Shown: positions 45,145-56,500 of the stretch, in pieces
Layout of the letters: every line of letters starts with the position of its first letter
How positions within the stretch are numbered: position 1 is the stretch's first letter
Source: Coprinopsis marcescibilis
Taxonomy: Eukaryota; Basidiomycota; Agaricomycetes; Agaricales; Psathyrellaceae
Assembly: GCA_004369085.1 (NCBI GenBank)
Contig: ML210147.1
Span: forward strand, 744,001 to 808,000
Direction: 5' to 3'
DNA length: 64,000 nt
Notes under the pieces: model-generated
What the model was told of the DNA's origin: nothing
The model's input: the letters and a program-made list of their open reading frames with translations, nothing else
Databases searched by the model: none
Program-made: the position numbers and the translations under genes

Positions 45145-47548
45145 AATGTTCCTGGAGGAGGCGGGAGAAGGGGCAGTCACGGTACGGTTTGGGGTGACAG
45201 GTGAACTCGTGCTCTCGATCCTTTGTCGCTTACGAGCTCTGGTATGCTCGGCGTCTGCCGCGATGAGAAAAAGGGGCCAAAGAAACCGTCAGCGAACTGC
45301 ACGGCAAAAAGACACGAACGTATCGATTTGGAGTTGTGCGAGGACTCCTTAGTCACGAACTTGAGCGTGCAAGAGAGCAACAGGAATGAAAGGGACTAAA
45401 AACGAAAGCTTACCGATGTTCGATGAAAGATCTGTGCCTATGCTTGTGTCCGCGTCTAGCTCTGCCCTTGAGCGAGTCGCTGGGATAAGACTTGGGAGAG
45501 ATGGCTCGGACGCAGACACTCGATATGTCAGAGCAACTCTGGAGCCTCCGGGACCGATGTCTGCGTTGTGAATAGATACTTCTGGGGTGGTCGTTGGAGG
45601 CAGCGAGTCCCTCGTAGGGTGTGAGTTGTCGAAAGAATCAATGGTGGCGAAAGTGGTGATAATTCAGGGACAATATTGTGAGAACACAGAGTGGGCGAGT
45701 GGGGTCAGCAATAAGGGATGTATATCGCAGGGGCTCGAGACTGTGACGGGGAATACGACGAGCAGAACGACAGCGACGGCGAGGAAGAGTACTAGATGGT
45801 GGTGGTTGCAGGAGAAGATGGCAATGTAGCCAATGGTCCTTGGGCAAAGCTGCCAATGTGCTCGTGATGCGCGTTAGCTGTATCTCCCCCAATTAGCAAC
45901 ATAATTCTCCCGTTTTTGTTCTCGGTTGTCCAGCGACTATTGCATGACTACGATACTGCACAAATGGCCTGCAGCATTTCTCAAATTTCTTGCAACTTCA
46001 GGAGCTGATAATCCAGTCAGAACAGGGGAATCACCGGCCCCGCACGCTGTCGACGGCACTGAACCTGCTAAATCCAGAAACACCCACCTCATGTCAAAGA
46101 ATCCGCAGAACTTGGATACAACATATATTGATCTATATACCCTCAAAAACAATATTTCTAGATCTAAGATAGGATAAATCTCCTCAAGCTTTCCTGAGTA
46201 GAAATCCGATAACCGGGGGGTACATGTGTTTGCAACGTTGCACCAGCCAGCCAGCGATTTCCATCCCAATCGACCAATTACCGCCGCAGCACCGGAGCCT
46301 TGCGATTGATATTTCTGAAAGATATGCTCAATACCGTCCCGAGAGATTTCCAAGTCGGCTAACCTGGGCAATTGATGAATTCCTACTATCGTTATCACGC
46401 CTCTTGTTCCAGGATTGCAGAATAACATGCCGTGTTTTTCAGATGAACTGTCACAGATAAGCATAGGATTCCCCTAGAGTTGCCCAAGATCACCCACCAG
46501 CAAGGCTCCTCGCACCGAAATCCGAATCCGAATGGGAGACCTATCAAGAAAAAATGCTTTGTTCACTCTCGATACAGTCAGATGTGCCAGGATCTGGCCA
46601 GGTCCAGCACGGCGAAGAACTTCGTGTCAGAACGGAACACACAGCACGAGGCCGAGTCACAAGAACTGAAAGTAGCGAGACCATATTGCTTGCCAAGTTC
46701 CCCAAAAAGCCTGCAATAGATGACAGTTGCGAGCTTGTATGACTGACCCTCGAAGGTAATCACCAATATTTCACGCGCGGACGGGCGGATCTCTCCCGCC
46801 TGGACTACAGGTCGCGCCTCAAAATCTGAACAGGTTCATTAACTGTTCCTAGATCCTTGCAGACGACGAAAAAGATCCTTTCGAATTACAGGTCGTATCA
46901 GACGAAATTACACGGGTCCGACCGCGATGCGAGAGCGACACGCTCGGATTCTATGAGATATAAAGCTGCAAAGTCCCAGATTATGCCAATAAGGATGAAG
47001 CATGCATGATTCAAGGCCGTTGAAGCCTTGGATGAGGAGAGTGAAGAACGTGAATCGGGGAAAACGAAGGTGCGAATTTCGAATGCCAACAAAGTCGGTA
47101 TAGTATGGATATATGATGCTGATGATAAAATGTAAACGATCAGGCGATCGGTATAATATGCCTAAGTGATATTTTGTATATTCGAAATGATGAACGTGGT
47201 GGAAAATTGAACGAATTTTGACAAAGTTGTGGTGAAATGCGATATGCTGAATGAATAAATAACGATGCGATGATGCGTTGAGTTGTGGAACGGCGTGAAG
47301 ACGAAGTAAGATGCGATGCTTGCTTGAGATAGATAGCGAGAAGAGATTATGCCGGAAATGCGTTGCTGGGAGCGAAATATGACGCCATTGTGCCGGAAAG
47401 CCGAAATGTTCCATTAGATATCGTTTATCGTCAATGTCGAATGTGAAGATGCGAAGATTTGAGTTTTGGTCCGCGTTGAGGCAGTTTTGTCAAAGGCGTG
47501 GTTTTGAGTGGAGACGAAGGGGGCAGATGCAATTTTGTCGGAACGAGA
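45145..47548. other. Gene-poor 2.4 kb stretch with possible gene remnant
   Basis: The right end of the WD40 gene (45145-45650) reads on in frame as described there. Between 45920 and 46970 plus-strand frames show coding-like composition but no ATG-led, complete exon chain. The stretch 46970-47420 is AT-richer with poorly defined frames and probably contains the 3' UTR of the zinc-finger gene. Confidence 0.4.
46470..46965 (+). pseudogene. Possible broken or partial gene of unknown family
   Basis: A plus-strand frame encodes LLAPKSESEWETYQEK, then GEELRVRTEHTARGRVTRTE and LLAKFPKKPAIDDSCELV. It meets a single TGA at 46740-46742 and continues in the same frame with LTLEGNHQYFTRGRADLSRL to a stop at 46829. 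A further coding-like piece (DDEKDPFELQVVSDEITRV) ends with TAA near 46964. I recognise no family and see no start codon before 46554. It may be a decayed gene, a gene with an unrecognised short intron, or chance. The frame at 46163-46460 may belong to it. Confidence 0.3.
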
Positions 47549-48900
47549 TCACAGAGGAACTCGTTGAGCAGGGAAACGTTCCCGGTTGAGCAGCCCACTG
47601 CGGCCGTTGCCATAACCCGGGGCTTGAGTGAAAGAACCAACCCCTTCGAGTTCCTCGACGGTAACCCGACCTCGTCCACGCCTGGCTCGGCTTTGGGAAT
47701 TTGATTGCGATCGTTCGATAGCATCACGAAGGGCTGCGATGGTCTTCACAGTGTCATCGACGCCCATGAGCAGTCGAGGAGGCGAGCTGCTTCTTCGAAC
47801 GGTGGTGCGCCCACGTGGGATTTCGGCGCAGTCCCAATCAAGCACCTGTTCAACATTTGATTTCTTGTCTGGCAAGCGCTGGTCGTTCTGCAAGTTTCGC
47901 ACGTGTCGGGAACGGGAACGAGAAGGGGATGGCGATGAACGTTCCGAACGTCGACTGCTCCTCGAACCTTCAGCTTCCCGTTGTTGTCGACCGCGTGGTG
48001 TTTCATGTGGCAAATTTGAACGGAAAGGGGCGTAGATGGATTTCGAAAGGTATTCCGACACTGTAGTGTGCTTTGGTGTAGGAGGGGATGGACGAGCAAT
48101 GGTCTTGGCCGATGCTGTGGAGACTGGCGATGCCTTGACTTCTTTCGCAGACGGGGAGGAAATCTGCAGTAAAGAAAAGCAGGCAGGAAGGCTCGTTCGA
48201 TTGCGAGCGCGTCGGGACTTTGGGTTGGCAAAGTCCCGTTCAGAGTCGACATCCTCGGCAGCGTCTCTGGAAGAGAGACTGTAGTCCGAGAGTTCTTCTT
48301 CGTCTGTCGAAGAATTTGTGCGGTTGGGGCGGGGTGCGCCATGATCACTGGCTCTTGCGCGGGGTGCCGGCGACGAGCCGGACGAGTTGCGCTGATGAAC
48401 TTGAGGGACAGTCGAATGGTTGTTGGTCCCTGATGGGCGACGTGCATAAGATAGAGCCGACGGCAACATAGAGTAGACATAATTGGCGGATTTGGAACCG
48501 CCGTCGTAGAGCGAATCTGCACCACCGCGGAGACCGTACTCCCTGCGGGTATACGATTGACCGTCTTCGTCGTCGTCAACCAAAGACCATGATTTTGAGG
48601 AAGAGGCGGACGAGTTCACGTAGTAAACGCCACGCCCCTGATACTTTCTGAGAGCCGTACCAAGAGCTGCAGGGATGAGTGCCGGTACGTCGCCACCCTG
48701 TGCGTAGCCCAACTGGGGAGATGAAAGGGCACTGCTTGAGGACGAAATTGAGGGGGAGGCAAGATCGGTTGACTGGCAGTCATCACTGCAGTAGGCTCTC
48801 CTGGATGTATGTTATACGACGACGACGACAACAAAGGGAGAAAGTCATACCCGTCGTCGTTGAGATGCTTTCCGCATACTAGACATATTTCCTCGAACAT
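47549..48900 (-). CDS. Uncharacterised protein with N-terminal Cys-pair zinc-finger-like motif
   Basis: Exons 48900-48851 and 48800-47549 give 433 residues. Splicing joins MFEEICLVCGKHLNDDG to RAYCSDDCQS, creating a compact CXXC..CXXXC motif like treble-clef or Ecl1-type zinc-binding N-termini. ALIPAALGTALRKYQGRG follows, then a long Ser/Arg/Pro-rich disordered region with SR-like stretches (SRSSRRSERSSPSPSRSRSR). The C-terminus ends with a conserved-looking helix (DDTVKTIAALRDAIERS). Ecl1-type proteins extend chronological lifespan in fission yeast, but that link here is only a motif resemblance. An in-frame ATG at 48951 could add 17 residues. Confidence 0.78.
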
Positions 48901-48991
48901 TGGGGACGAAGGGCTTGTCGTTGCCGACGGTGTTGGGAGACGAATGAACAATGGTGGGGAGGGTGGGGAGCACTGTGCTTTCTGTCTGCGT

Positions 48992-49000
48992 ATATATAGC
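48992..49000 (-). promoter_or_regulatory. TATA-like element of the zinc-finger gene
   Basis: TATATATA on the minus strand, about 95 bases before ATG 48900 and 45 before ATG 48951. Confidence 0.4.
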
Positions 49001-50357
49001 CATAATTGCGCGAGCGCGAAATTTCAAAATTGGTCCAAAAGTGACTCGATTCATCATCCCGATTTAGTTGTTTTCAGACTCCGCCCCGCTGGCTGCAGAT
49101 TAGGTAAGATGCCGAGAGATCTGGCCGATCCAGAAGTTTTGTTCTTCTCCCAACGCTTTGTGTTTTGAAATCTAGAACAGCAAAATTACAGAGCGAAATG
49201 GACCTCATTTGCTTCTTATGATTTGGGTGATCCTGCCGCGTGACGAGAATGCGCGCAATACGTCGACGATCGCGTGTCTATTTTTGGCTCAGTCGAATAC
49301 ACACGCCATTTCACCGTGGTCTCGATGCCACCTAAACTTTTTTGACTGTATTTGCAGGTTGACTCGTTCGTCCAGGGTTTTGGTTCCCGTCCATTCTGGA
49401 CCATCAATCTCCTTGACATCTTTACTCCAAGCGGGCATCTAAAACCTAATTCTCCGAATGCAACTCGAGTCTAACAACCAGCACGGGAGGACAGCCTTCC
49501 CGTTCAACCCTGGAACCTTCCAGTCTTTTTTTTTAAAGGTACTCTCAGCAACAGCAATCACTACATACAACATAAATTCCGTGTCGACAGACCGTCGCAG
49601 ATTGTTCAATTCAACCTTCAGGTATCTCTTTTAATCTTCGCCTCGCTTCCACCGGGGTCGGACCTAATTCAGTTACCCACTGCAGTCGCGAAATAATGTA
49701 ACAAGATGGTGCCAGTGATTCTGTGACTTCTGTCTTGAAAATATAAATCTTGATACAGATCACAGTCATACATGACCGCCCGGTCGCGCAATCCTGGTCC
49801 TCTCCAAGCACCACATCAGTCGCATCTTCATGAATGTATCTGTTTACAACCAGAATCAATGTCATTTTGGACTATCTCCCCCGAAAACTTCCCGCGTCAT
49901 TTGCCCCGCCAGTACCCCAAAAGCAGCCAAGCAACTTAAAGTGAGACTCTGACGACATTCGCGCTACAAGTGTGGAGAGAAACTCAATGATTATCCCGAG
50001 AAACTCTCTATGTGACAGGTGACGGTGTTGTCATATGGCGTATCATTCCTGTGGGCAAAAAGGTAAACATTTATGTCCCAGAAAACGGGTAATTGGCTGC
50101 AATTGGCCACATCTTGATGTACATTGCAAGGCTCCAAATTGCAGGAGAATCATCTGACGTCTACCTACGTCGACCGGTACATACAGTATCTTGGCGGACC
50201 CGGTGACCAGAGCTGACCAGAGCCCCAGATTTCTGGCAGTGCAATCTGATGCGCCTTTGCTTCCGTGAATTGACAACGACACTGACACACATAGCCAACA
50301 GTCAGAGCAGTTCAAAGCTGTTAGGGTCTTCGAGATCCTTGTCCTGCCAGCAGTGGG

Positions 50358-50364
50358 TATAAAT
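50358..50364 (+). promoter_or_regulatory. TATA box of the ADP-ribosylglycohydrolase gene
   Basis: TATAAAT 43-49 bases before ATG 50407. This supports 50407 as the start and a short leader. Confidence 0.6.
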
Positions 50365-50406
50365 CCACAAGGTCCCAGATTGGAGACCAACCACTCAACC
50401 CCCGCA

Positions 50407-51684
50407 ATGTCGCTCAAATTCTGGAAATCCAATGAGCCGGAGGCGGCCACAGAAGAACCCCACCAGTCGCCCCCTCAATCGACCTCAGCGGCTCCCAGTC
50501 CAACCACCTTCGGTTATGCCAACGTGAACCTCGAGGACCAACGTGTAGTCCAAGCAACCCCTGAAACCAAAATCAAGCTTTCAATCCTCGCAACAGCACT
50601 CGTTGACGCCCTTGGAGGTCCTCCGGAATTCAAAAAACGTTTCTCGTTTCCGTTGGTGAACGAGTACATCCCCAATAATAATTTCCAATTGCCGCCGGGA
50701 GTGTGGACAGATGACACGTCCATGACCCTTTGTCTCGCACGTTCGATTGCACAATATGGATTCAACGAGGCACGACAACTCGAAGCGTACAACAATTGGT
50801 TCAGAAATGGCGAGTTATCCGCAGTCGGACACTGCTTCGACATAGGGGGGACCACACGGGCTGCCTTGCGCTACTACGCAGACTCCAAAGACGCATCGGA
50901 AGCCTTGAAGCGCATCCAGGAGACTCTGTCTGGGGACAATTCGGCAGGCAATGGCAGCCTTATGCGTGTTATTCCCATTGGAATAGCATTCTGGCGCAAG
51001 CCAAAAATAGCGATGAAGTATGCGCGCAGAAGCAGCGCGACCACCCATCCGACCCCGCTGTGCCAGGAGGCTTGCGAGTTCTGGACCGCAGCGGTCACGG
51101 AGGTCATGAAAGCCGCCACCAGTCAAAGTGTCTATTCCAAGCTGGATCTACTGCGGTACATTTCAGGGTACTCCTTCCAAGACCACCGACTGAAGGCCGC
51201 TCTTACACTTCCTTCCGACGCCCCCGCACTTCCAAAGAAACAGAAACATTCGGACTCAGATATACAAGAATTGTATCAAAAATACCATCCCGTCATGCGA
51301 CTCATTCAAGCGACCCGTGACAACCCCGATGCCACCCAAACCGGTGGTTTGAAGCTTCCTACCGCCAAAGACCTTCCCTCCACGGGCTTTGTTTTCCACA
51401 GCTTGGTAGCGGCGCTTTACTGCTTCTTTGCCACGGACACGTTTGAAGCGGGTGCAGTTATGGTCGTTAATTTGGGGAGCGACGCAGACACCGTTGGAGC
51501 GATTTACGGTGGGCTCGCCGGATGTTGGTACTCCTCCAACGATTCTCTTGATGAATCAGCCCCAGACACTTTATTTTGGACACAGCGAGTCCGGGCCTGG
51601 AAGGCGGGCTTGGTGCAAAGGAAGGTGGTGGAGACAGTGGCGGAGGAATTAGCACAGTTTGAGAAAGATTGGGAACGCAGTTGA
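50407..51684 (+). CDS. ADP-ribosylglycohydrolase family protein
   Basis: One uninterrupted frame of 425 residues. The N-terminus MSLKFWKSNEPEAATEE is disordered. KIKLSILATALVDALGGPPEF opens the all-helical DraG/ARH fold. The metal-binding motif WTDDTSMTLCLARSI, GDNSAGNGSLMRVIPIG and the late NLGSDADTVGAIYGGLAG carry the Thr-Asp-Asp and Asp-X-Asp-Thr magnesium ligands. Such enzymes remove ADP-ribose from proteins or from ADP-ribosyl compounds. The open frame reaches back to a GTG at 50353, but the TATA box at 50358 makes ATG 50407 the likely start. It is conspicuous as a long single-exon gene among intron-dense neighbours; transfer or retroposition is possible but unproven. Confidence 0.93.
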   Translation: MSLKFWKSNEPEAATEEPHQSPPQSTSAAPSPTTFGYANVNLEDQRVVQATPETKIKLSILATALVDALGGPPEFKKRFSFPLVNEYIPNNNFQLPPGVWTDDTSMTLCLARSIAQYGFNEARQLEAYNNWFRNGELSAVGHCFDIGGTTRAALRYYADSKDASEALKRIQETLSGDNSAGNGSLMRVIPIGIAFWRKPKIAMKYARRSSATTHPTPLCQEACEFWTAAVTEVMKAATSQSVYSKLDLLRYISGYSFQDHRLKAALTLPSDAPALPKKQKHSDSDIQELYQKYHPVMRLIQATRDNPDATQTGGLKLPTAKDLPSTGFVFHSLVAALYCFFATDTFEAGAVMVVNLGSDADTVGAIYGGLAGCWYSSNDSLDESAPDTLFWTQRVRAWKAGLVQRKVVETVAEELAQFEKDWERS

Positions 51685-53517
51685 GGGTGATTGGAATGGA
51701 CCAAGTTAGTTAAACTTAACCTTTCTTTCTGTTGCCGTGTTCAGGACAATGTGATACTCGCCACCACCTTCCAACGACCAAGTCAACTTCCTCTCCAATA
51801 ATTACATCGTTGGACCTGGCACTCCAATTTCTGCATCAGAACACGGGATTTTTCCATCAGAAAACGCTCGAGCTGTAGATTGTCGAAGAACATATGCACT
51901 TACATACTACAAGGGGTCTTCGACAGTAGACAGCTTGTAGGTAGAGTAGGCTCCGCAGTGTCGGGCCCACCCCGCTTTATTATCCCCAATTCTGAAAAAA
52001 TTCTGATTGCGAAGAGAACCCGCCGGTCACCTTTACAAGCAGCTAAGCTAACCCTTACGTGGCGAAATAACTCGCCACATGAGCCACGCCTCATCCTGCC
52101 CAATGCCCTCATGATGAAGTGTGGGGGACACATGACGCGGACCTTGGAACCCAAGCAGGTCCAAGCTCAAGACCCATTGGATAACCGGTATATATCTTGA
52201 GAATAAACCGCGTGTTTGCGCAAATAAAATGCCTCCATTTGCAATTAAAGTTTCACGGGTTCCTGGTGTTCCTGGGGGATAATATCAGGAAAAGCGCCCA
52301 AAAAGCAAGAAATTTCACCCGCAACCGTATTTACAATCGTGGTCTGGACTCCAAGCCCTTTTACCAGCTTTACCCCACATTCTCTGGTTATACGGATTTT
52401 CAAGTTGGTCTCCGAGCCTCGACCCGGAGGCCTTAATAGACGGAAACGAAACGGTGATCGGACGTCCGGTCATCGAGCTTTCTCCGGTGGTTTCTTGAAG
52501 TTTTCGGCCTAAGTATCTCTGGTATTTTGCGCCTCCTTACCTATCTCAATCGTCTCGCTTCAAACGCGAAGCCGATCCGAAAAGACCGTAACGATCGTAC
52601 GGCCGACTTCCCAGGTAAACGCACGAGAGGCGATGAGTTTGCATCGTGCAATGCCAGGCAATGCCCTTGTGGGCACCAACGCATTTAGTCACGACAAAAC
52701 CCGTTTCTTCCAAATCCCCCTTGAACGTCAGGTCTTCGGTCTAGATTCCGAACTTCTGTAAGCCGCAGTCCGAGGATCCGGGCAAATGGTATTGCAGCAA
52801 CAACGCTGGGCCAACTTCGCGTGCTCGCTTACCCCAGATTACCTCGTCCCAATAAGTAAAATAAATGACCGGAAACTTCACCTCAAATGGATTTGGAGTT
52901 TTCATAGGTTTCAGCCCGAACGCATTTTGTTCGATCCCATCTTGCATTGTGTGTCAAGTGACCGGTGACCGCCTGTGCCCGCTCACATGAGCAATCCCGC
53001 CCACCCAGTGTGAAAGCAGGTTGTCCACTTGGGTCTTCATGTGGTTTTGATCTCCTGCAATCATCATTACAATACTAACCTGCTTGACACATTTATCAAG
53101 AAGGCTAGAGAAGGCCCGTCCAACACATTCAATCAAGCTCTCGGCACACCCTGCCATACAGGATAAGTATTTGGTGGAGATAATTATGCCGTTGGACGAT
53201 ACCGGCGCGACGGAGCACCTCTTGATGAAGCAAAGGAAATGCGACCCAGAATAAGAAGCGTAAATGGGCACCAGACTCATGATTGACTACTTCCTAGACC
53301 TTGAGGTTCAGTGAGAAACTTCGATGTTGAGAGAAAAGTCTGTATGTGAATTAAAGAGCGCCAAGTATAGGTATTGTCAACCCTGTTGATGTGAATCCCA
53401 TTCACCCAGCGACAGTGCCCTTCTCGGCACATTGTTACTGGGTTTGAAGTTGTGCAGGACAAGTGCCAGACCATCCATCCCATTTCCGTCCATCCCGCAG
53501 TACCAGAAACCCAACAC
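51685..53517. other. Intergenic region of 1.8 kb between convergent genes
   Basis: No convincing gene. Short frames on both strands (for example 51880-52200 plus, 52954-53280 minus) lack domains. Base composition is close to that of neighbouring genes, so an undetected or decayed gene cannot be excluded. Confidence 0.45.
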
Positions 53518-56500
53518 CTACTTTGCATCGGGCTTTGAGGATATATCGATATGCGTGAATCCACTTGGACGTGTTACAGGTTCCTCCGTTGCAAGGGAAA
53601 GACTGCTACCACTGAGAGACCCCTGACTTCCCAAGTTGCTCAACCCATTTGTGGTTTGGTTCGTTGCAGCGAGGGAAGACGTGGACACGGATTGCGGCGG
53701 TGATGTGGAATTCGAGGTGGAGTGGCTATCCGAAGCGCCAGACGTTGTTTGGCTAACATTAGGCGATGAGTTGGTATCAGGGCCCAGCGAAGGTCTGCCG
53801 GATAACAACCCTCTCAGCCGTTGATTTGCATTACTCATCGTGTTGCTTCGCGTAGGTGTAGCGTTCTTGGGCCGCGGGAGGTCCTTTTCTGCAACAACCG
53901 TTTCGAGCATCCCGGTCGGGGCCCGAACATGCCTCAACCCAGAGAAATTCTGATGCAAGTACTTTGCGTCTTCAAGCATTCTGTTTGTACGACCCCGGAA
54001 AGTCGGTCAGTTACATAGATAGGCTATAAAGTTCATAAGGTTCGTGTGAACATGTGGCGCGTGGCGCTGCAGAACCACATGACACTTCGAACCTCAAGGT
54101 GGAGAAGTACTCACCGTTCCTTAGCCTGCTGACTTGGGAGATCGATCTTGCCGTATTCTTCTGATAGGCGGTGGTTGATAGCAGCTAGAACCTCTGACAT
54201 AACGAACTGTCAGAGTAGAGCAAATAATTGTGTTCGTCAGTATACGCCATAACTCTCGTCATCAGGGCAAAGATGGAGGATTGCAGTTACGCCGCAGTCG
54301 CCGAGAAGAATGCAAGGGTCCTATGGAAGGACTCCGATTTGGCCAACTTTCTGGGAAAAACCCACAGAGCGGCGTAAATCTGGAATTGGAAACGTACCTC
54401 AACAACTGGCGTTGCCAGGTATCTCGCCAGGATTTTGTGAAGCGTGACAGTTTCTTTGACCAACTTCATCATGTATTCATTGGCGCCACCGCCATCATTC
54501 GGAAGGGTCCAATCAATGGTCTTAACCAGGCCGGATGCACCAGGTCAGTTAGAATGGAGAATTCAGGAGCAAGGTTATTCACCTTCAAAGTTTTGATATG
54601 CGAATCGAGTCGCTCTCGCATGATCACAATCAGCTTCAAATGAATCTCGTTCTGATGCTCTTGGTAGTCCTGAGAATCTGCCTGTTAATAAAAGCTCGAA
54701 TTAAATAATATGATTCCCTTACCCGTTTGAGCCTATCGAATTCCACCAGCATAACGGCCTGTATTTGGCTCAAATGCCTTCTGAACGTCTCCCGTATGTA
54801 TGGTATCAGCTCGGACATGATTGATAGAGATTGCGAAGCGAGTGCTGAGGAATTAACGCGTTAAACGTCAGAAGTCGCGTCAAAAGATAATCAGCTCACC
54901 CAGATGCTTTGCGGTGATATTTCTCAGCCCAGCAGATCTCATGGCACCGGCACCCAAGACGACCTGGCACGTCCTCGAGTTGTAAGCCTTCATGAACTCT
55001 ATGACACGACTCATCGCGTCTGTCGTCAGCATATTCATGTTCACAATGACTTTGAGGTAGTCCAACAATAGCGTCAGAATCTCGCTGGTTGATGAGACCA
55101 TATGGTAGCCCCGGTCTTCGATACGCAGCAATTGTTTGGTCCTTGACGCCGGTGTTACCCTTGCCTCCGACGCAGACGCAGGACCAGGTGAAACCGCACT
55201 GTCCGGGACTGGCGCAGTACCGGGTGCCTCTGGTGAATTGGGACTCGGTTGACTCTCGGGCGAAACGATCAACTCTGGCGGATTCGAAACTGCAGCATCT
55301 ATAATGATGCTGGCCACCCGCTGATGCTGTTTAGTGACTTCACCAACATCCCACACCTCGTCTTCAACCAATTTGGCAGACTGCGTGATTCTTGCTTGGT
55401 GGAATGTTTGCAACCACAATTTGGCCTGCAAGTTTTAACGCGGAAATGAGCATTTGGACAAGGATTCTGACGTCATGACTTACCTGGCTGACGACAGTTC
55501 CTCTTAGGCCAACGATCATTCTTCGGCAAAGGACCTCGCATCGGACGACAAACGCCCACGAGTCGTTGAAGAATAGCATAAACTCAAGGAGTTCAAGTTT
55601 GGAGTGTAGTTCCGATCTATACGAAATGATTCTTGCTGTCTGGGTATTAGCGAGTTCGGCCGTCGATGAAAGGATATCCGCCAAATCTTCTTCAAGAGCA
55701 GCAATTGGGAACGGCGCCTGAGACTTTGACGTCTGCGTTCCTAATCTTTCCTTCGACTTTGTTTGAAGTTCGGGTCTAGATGAGATCTCAGAAAGCAGGT
55801 TATAAGAGTCTAGTAAAGGGCTACCTTGAGGACTTGACAAGCTCAGCAATGATGTCACCTTGGGCTTTGAGTCTCTCAATTCCGTTCAAGAGACTCCGAT
55901 AAATTTCCTTCATCAAGGCCGTGAAATCGCTTTGGGAGAGCCCACGCAAGTGATTCGCAAGACTCTGACTTAAGGATAAAACGTGTCAGCGTGCCGCCTG
56001 AACCGTCAACCAAGGCATACCTACTTTGAATCAACTAGGCCGCTTCCATTGGCAGCATCCCCGTCACCGAAATTGAAGCCAGGAAATTTCTGAGTGGGAC
56101 AACATTAGAACCATGTCGCATCGCGGAGTTTGATCTCACAGACCTTGACAATGAAACCCTTGATCTCAACCAATACAACTTCCCTCCAGCTTAGCATCCC
56201 TTCCTTCAAGCCCTTCGTCCGAACCAAATTAATCAACAGAGGTTTCAGCCTATCGTTCAAGGACTGATCCCGGTCTTGGTCACGACCAGCCACCGAAGGA
56301 TCTCGTTTCCCGGGATTAGCATGCGACGGGGGTGATTCCACGTACGAAAGCCAGTCATCCTTCATGATAGCCACAAACTCAGCGGACAGTGAGGCTGCAA
56401 TTTCCATGGTTAGACCACGAAGGTGAGCTGGAAGGGACGCGAATGCAGTTAGCGAAGACAGGGGAACGGAATTCGAGACGCGATGTGCTCGTGCAGGTGT

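Larger units (their letters stand above)
48901..50406. other. Intergenic divergent region of 1.5 kb
   Basis: Contains the promoters of the zinc-finger and ADP-ribosylglycohydrolase genes. Only short frames; no domain, repeat or RNA gene recognised. Confidence 0.5.

Noticed and set aside
46780..46830. Hairpin-like GC-rich stretch resembling a tRNA arm
   Set aside because: No B-box consensus and no cloverleaf could be formed by eye.
46908..47414. Minus-strand 168-codon His/Phe-rich frame
   Set aside because: Composition not protein-like and located in the expected 3' UTR of the zinc-finger gene.
47746..48579. Minus-strand 277-codon frame
   Set aside because: Alternative frame of the disordered zinc-finger protein exon; the other frame has the spliced CXXC motif and a normal start.
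52540..52760. Minus-strand protein-like stretch (ETGFVVTKCVGAHKG)
   Set aside because: Interrupted by stops, no splice-linked continuation, no known domain.
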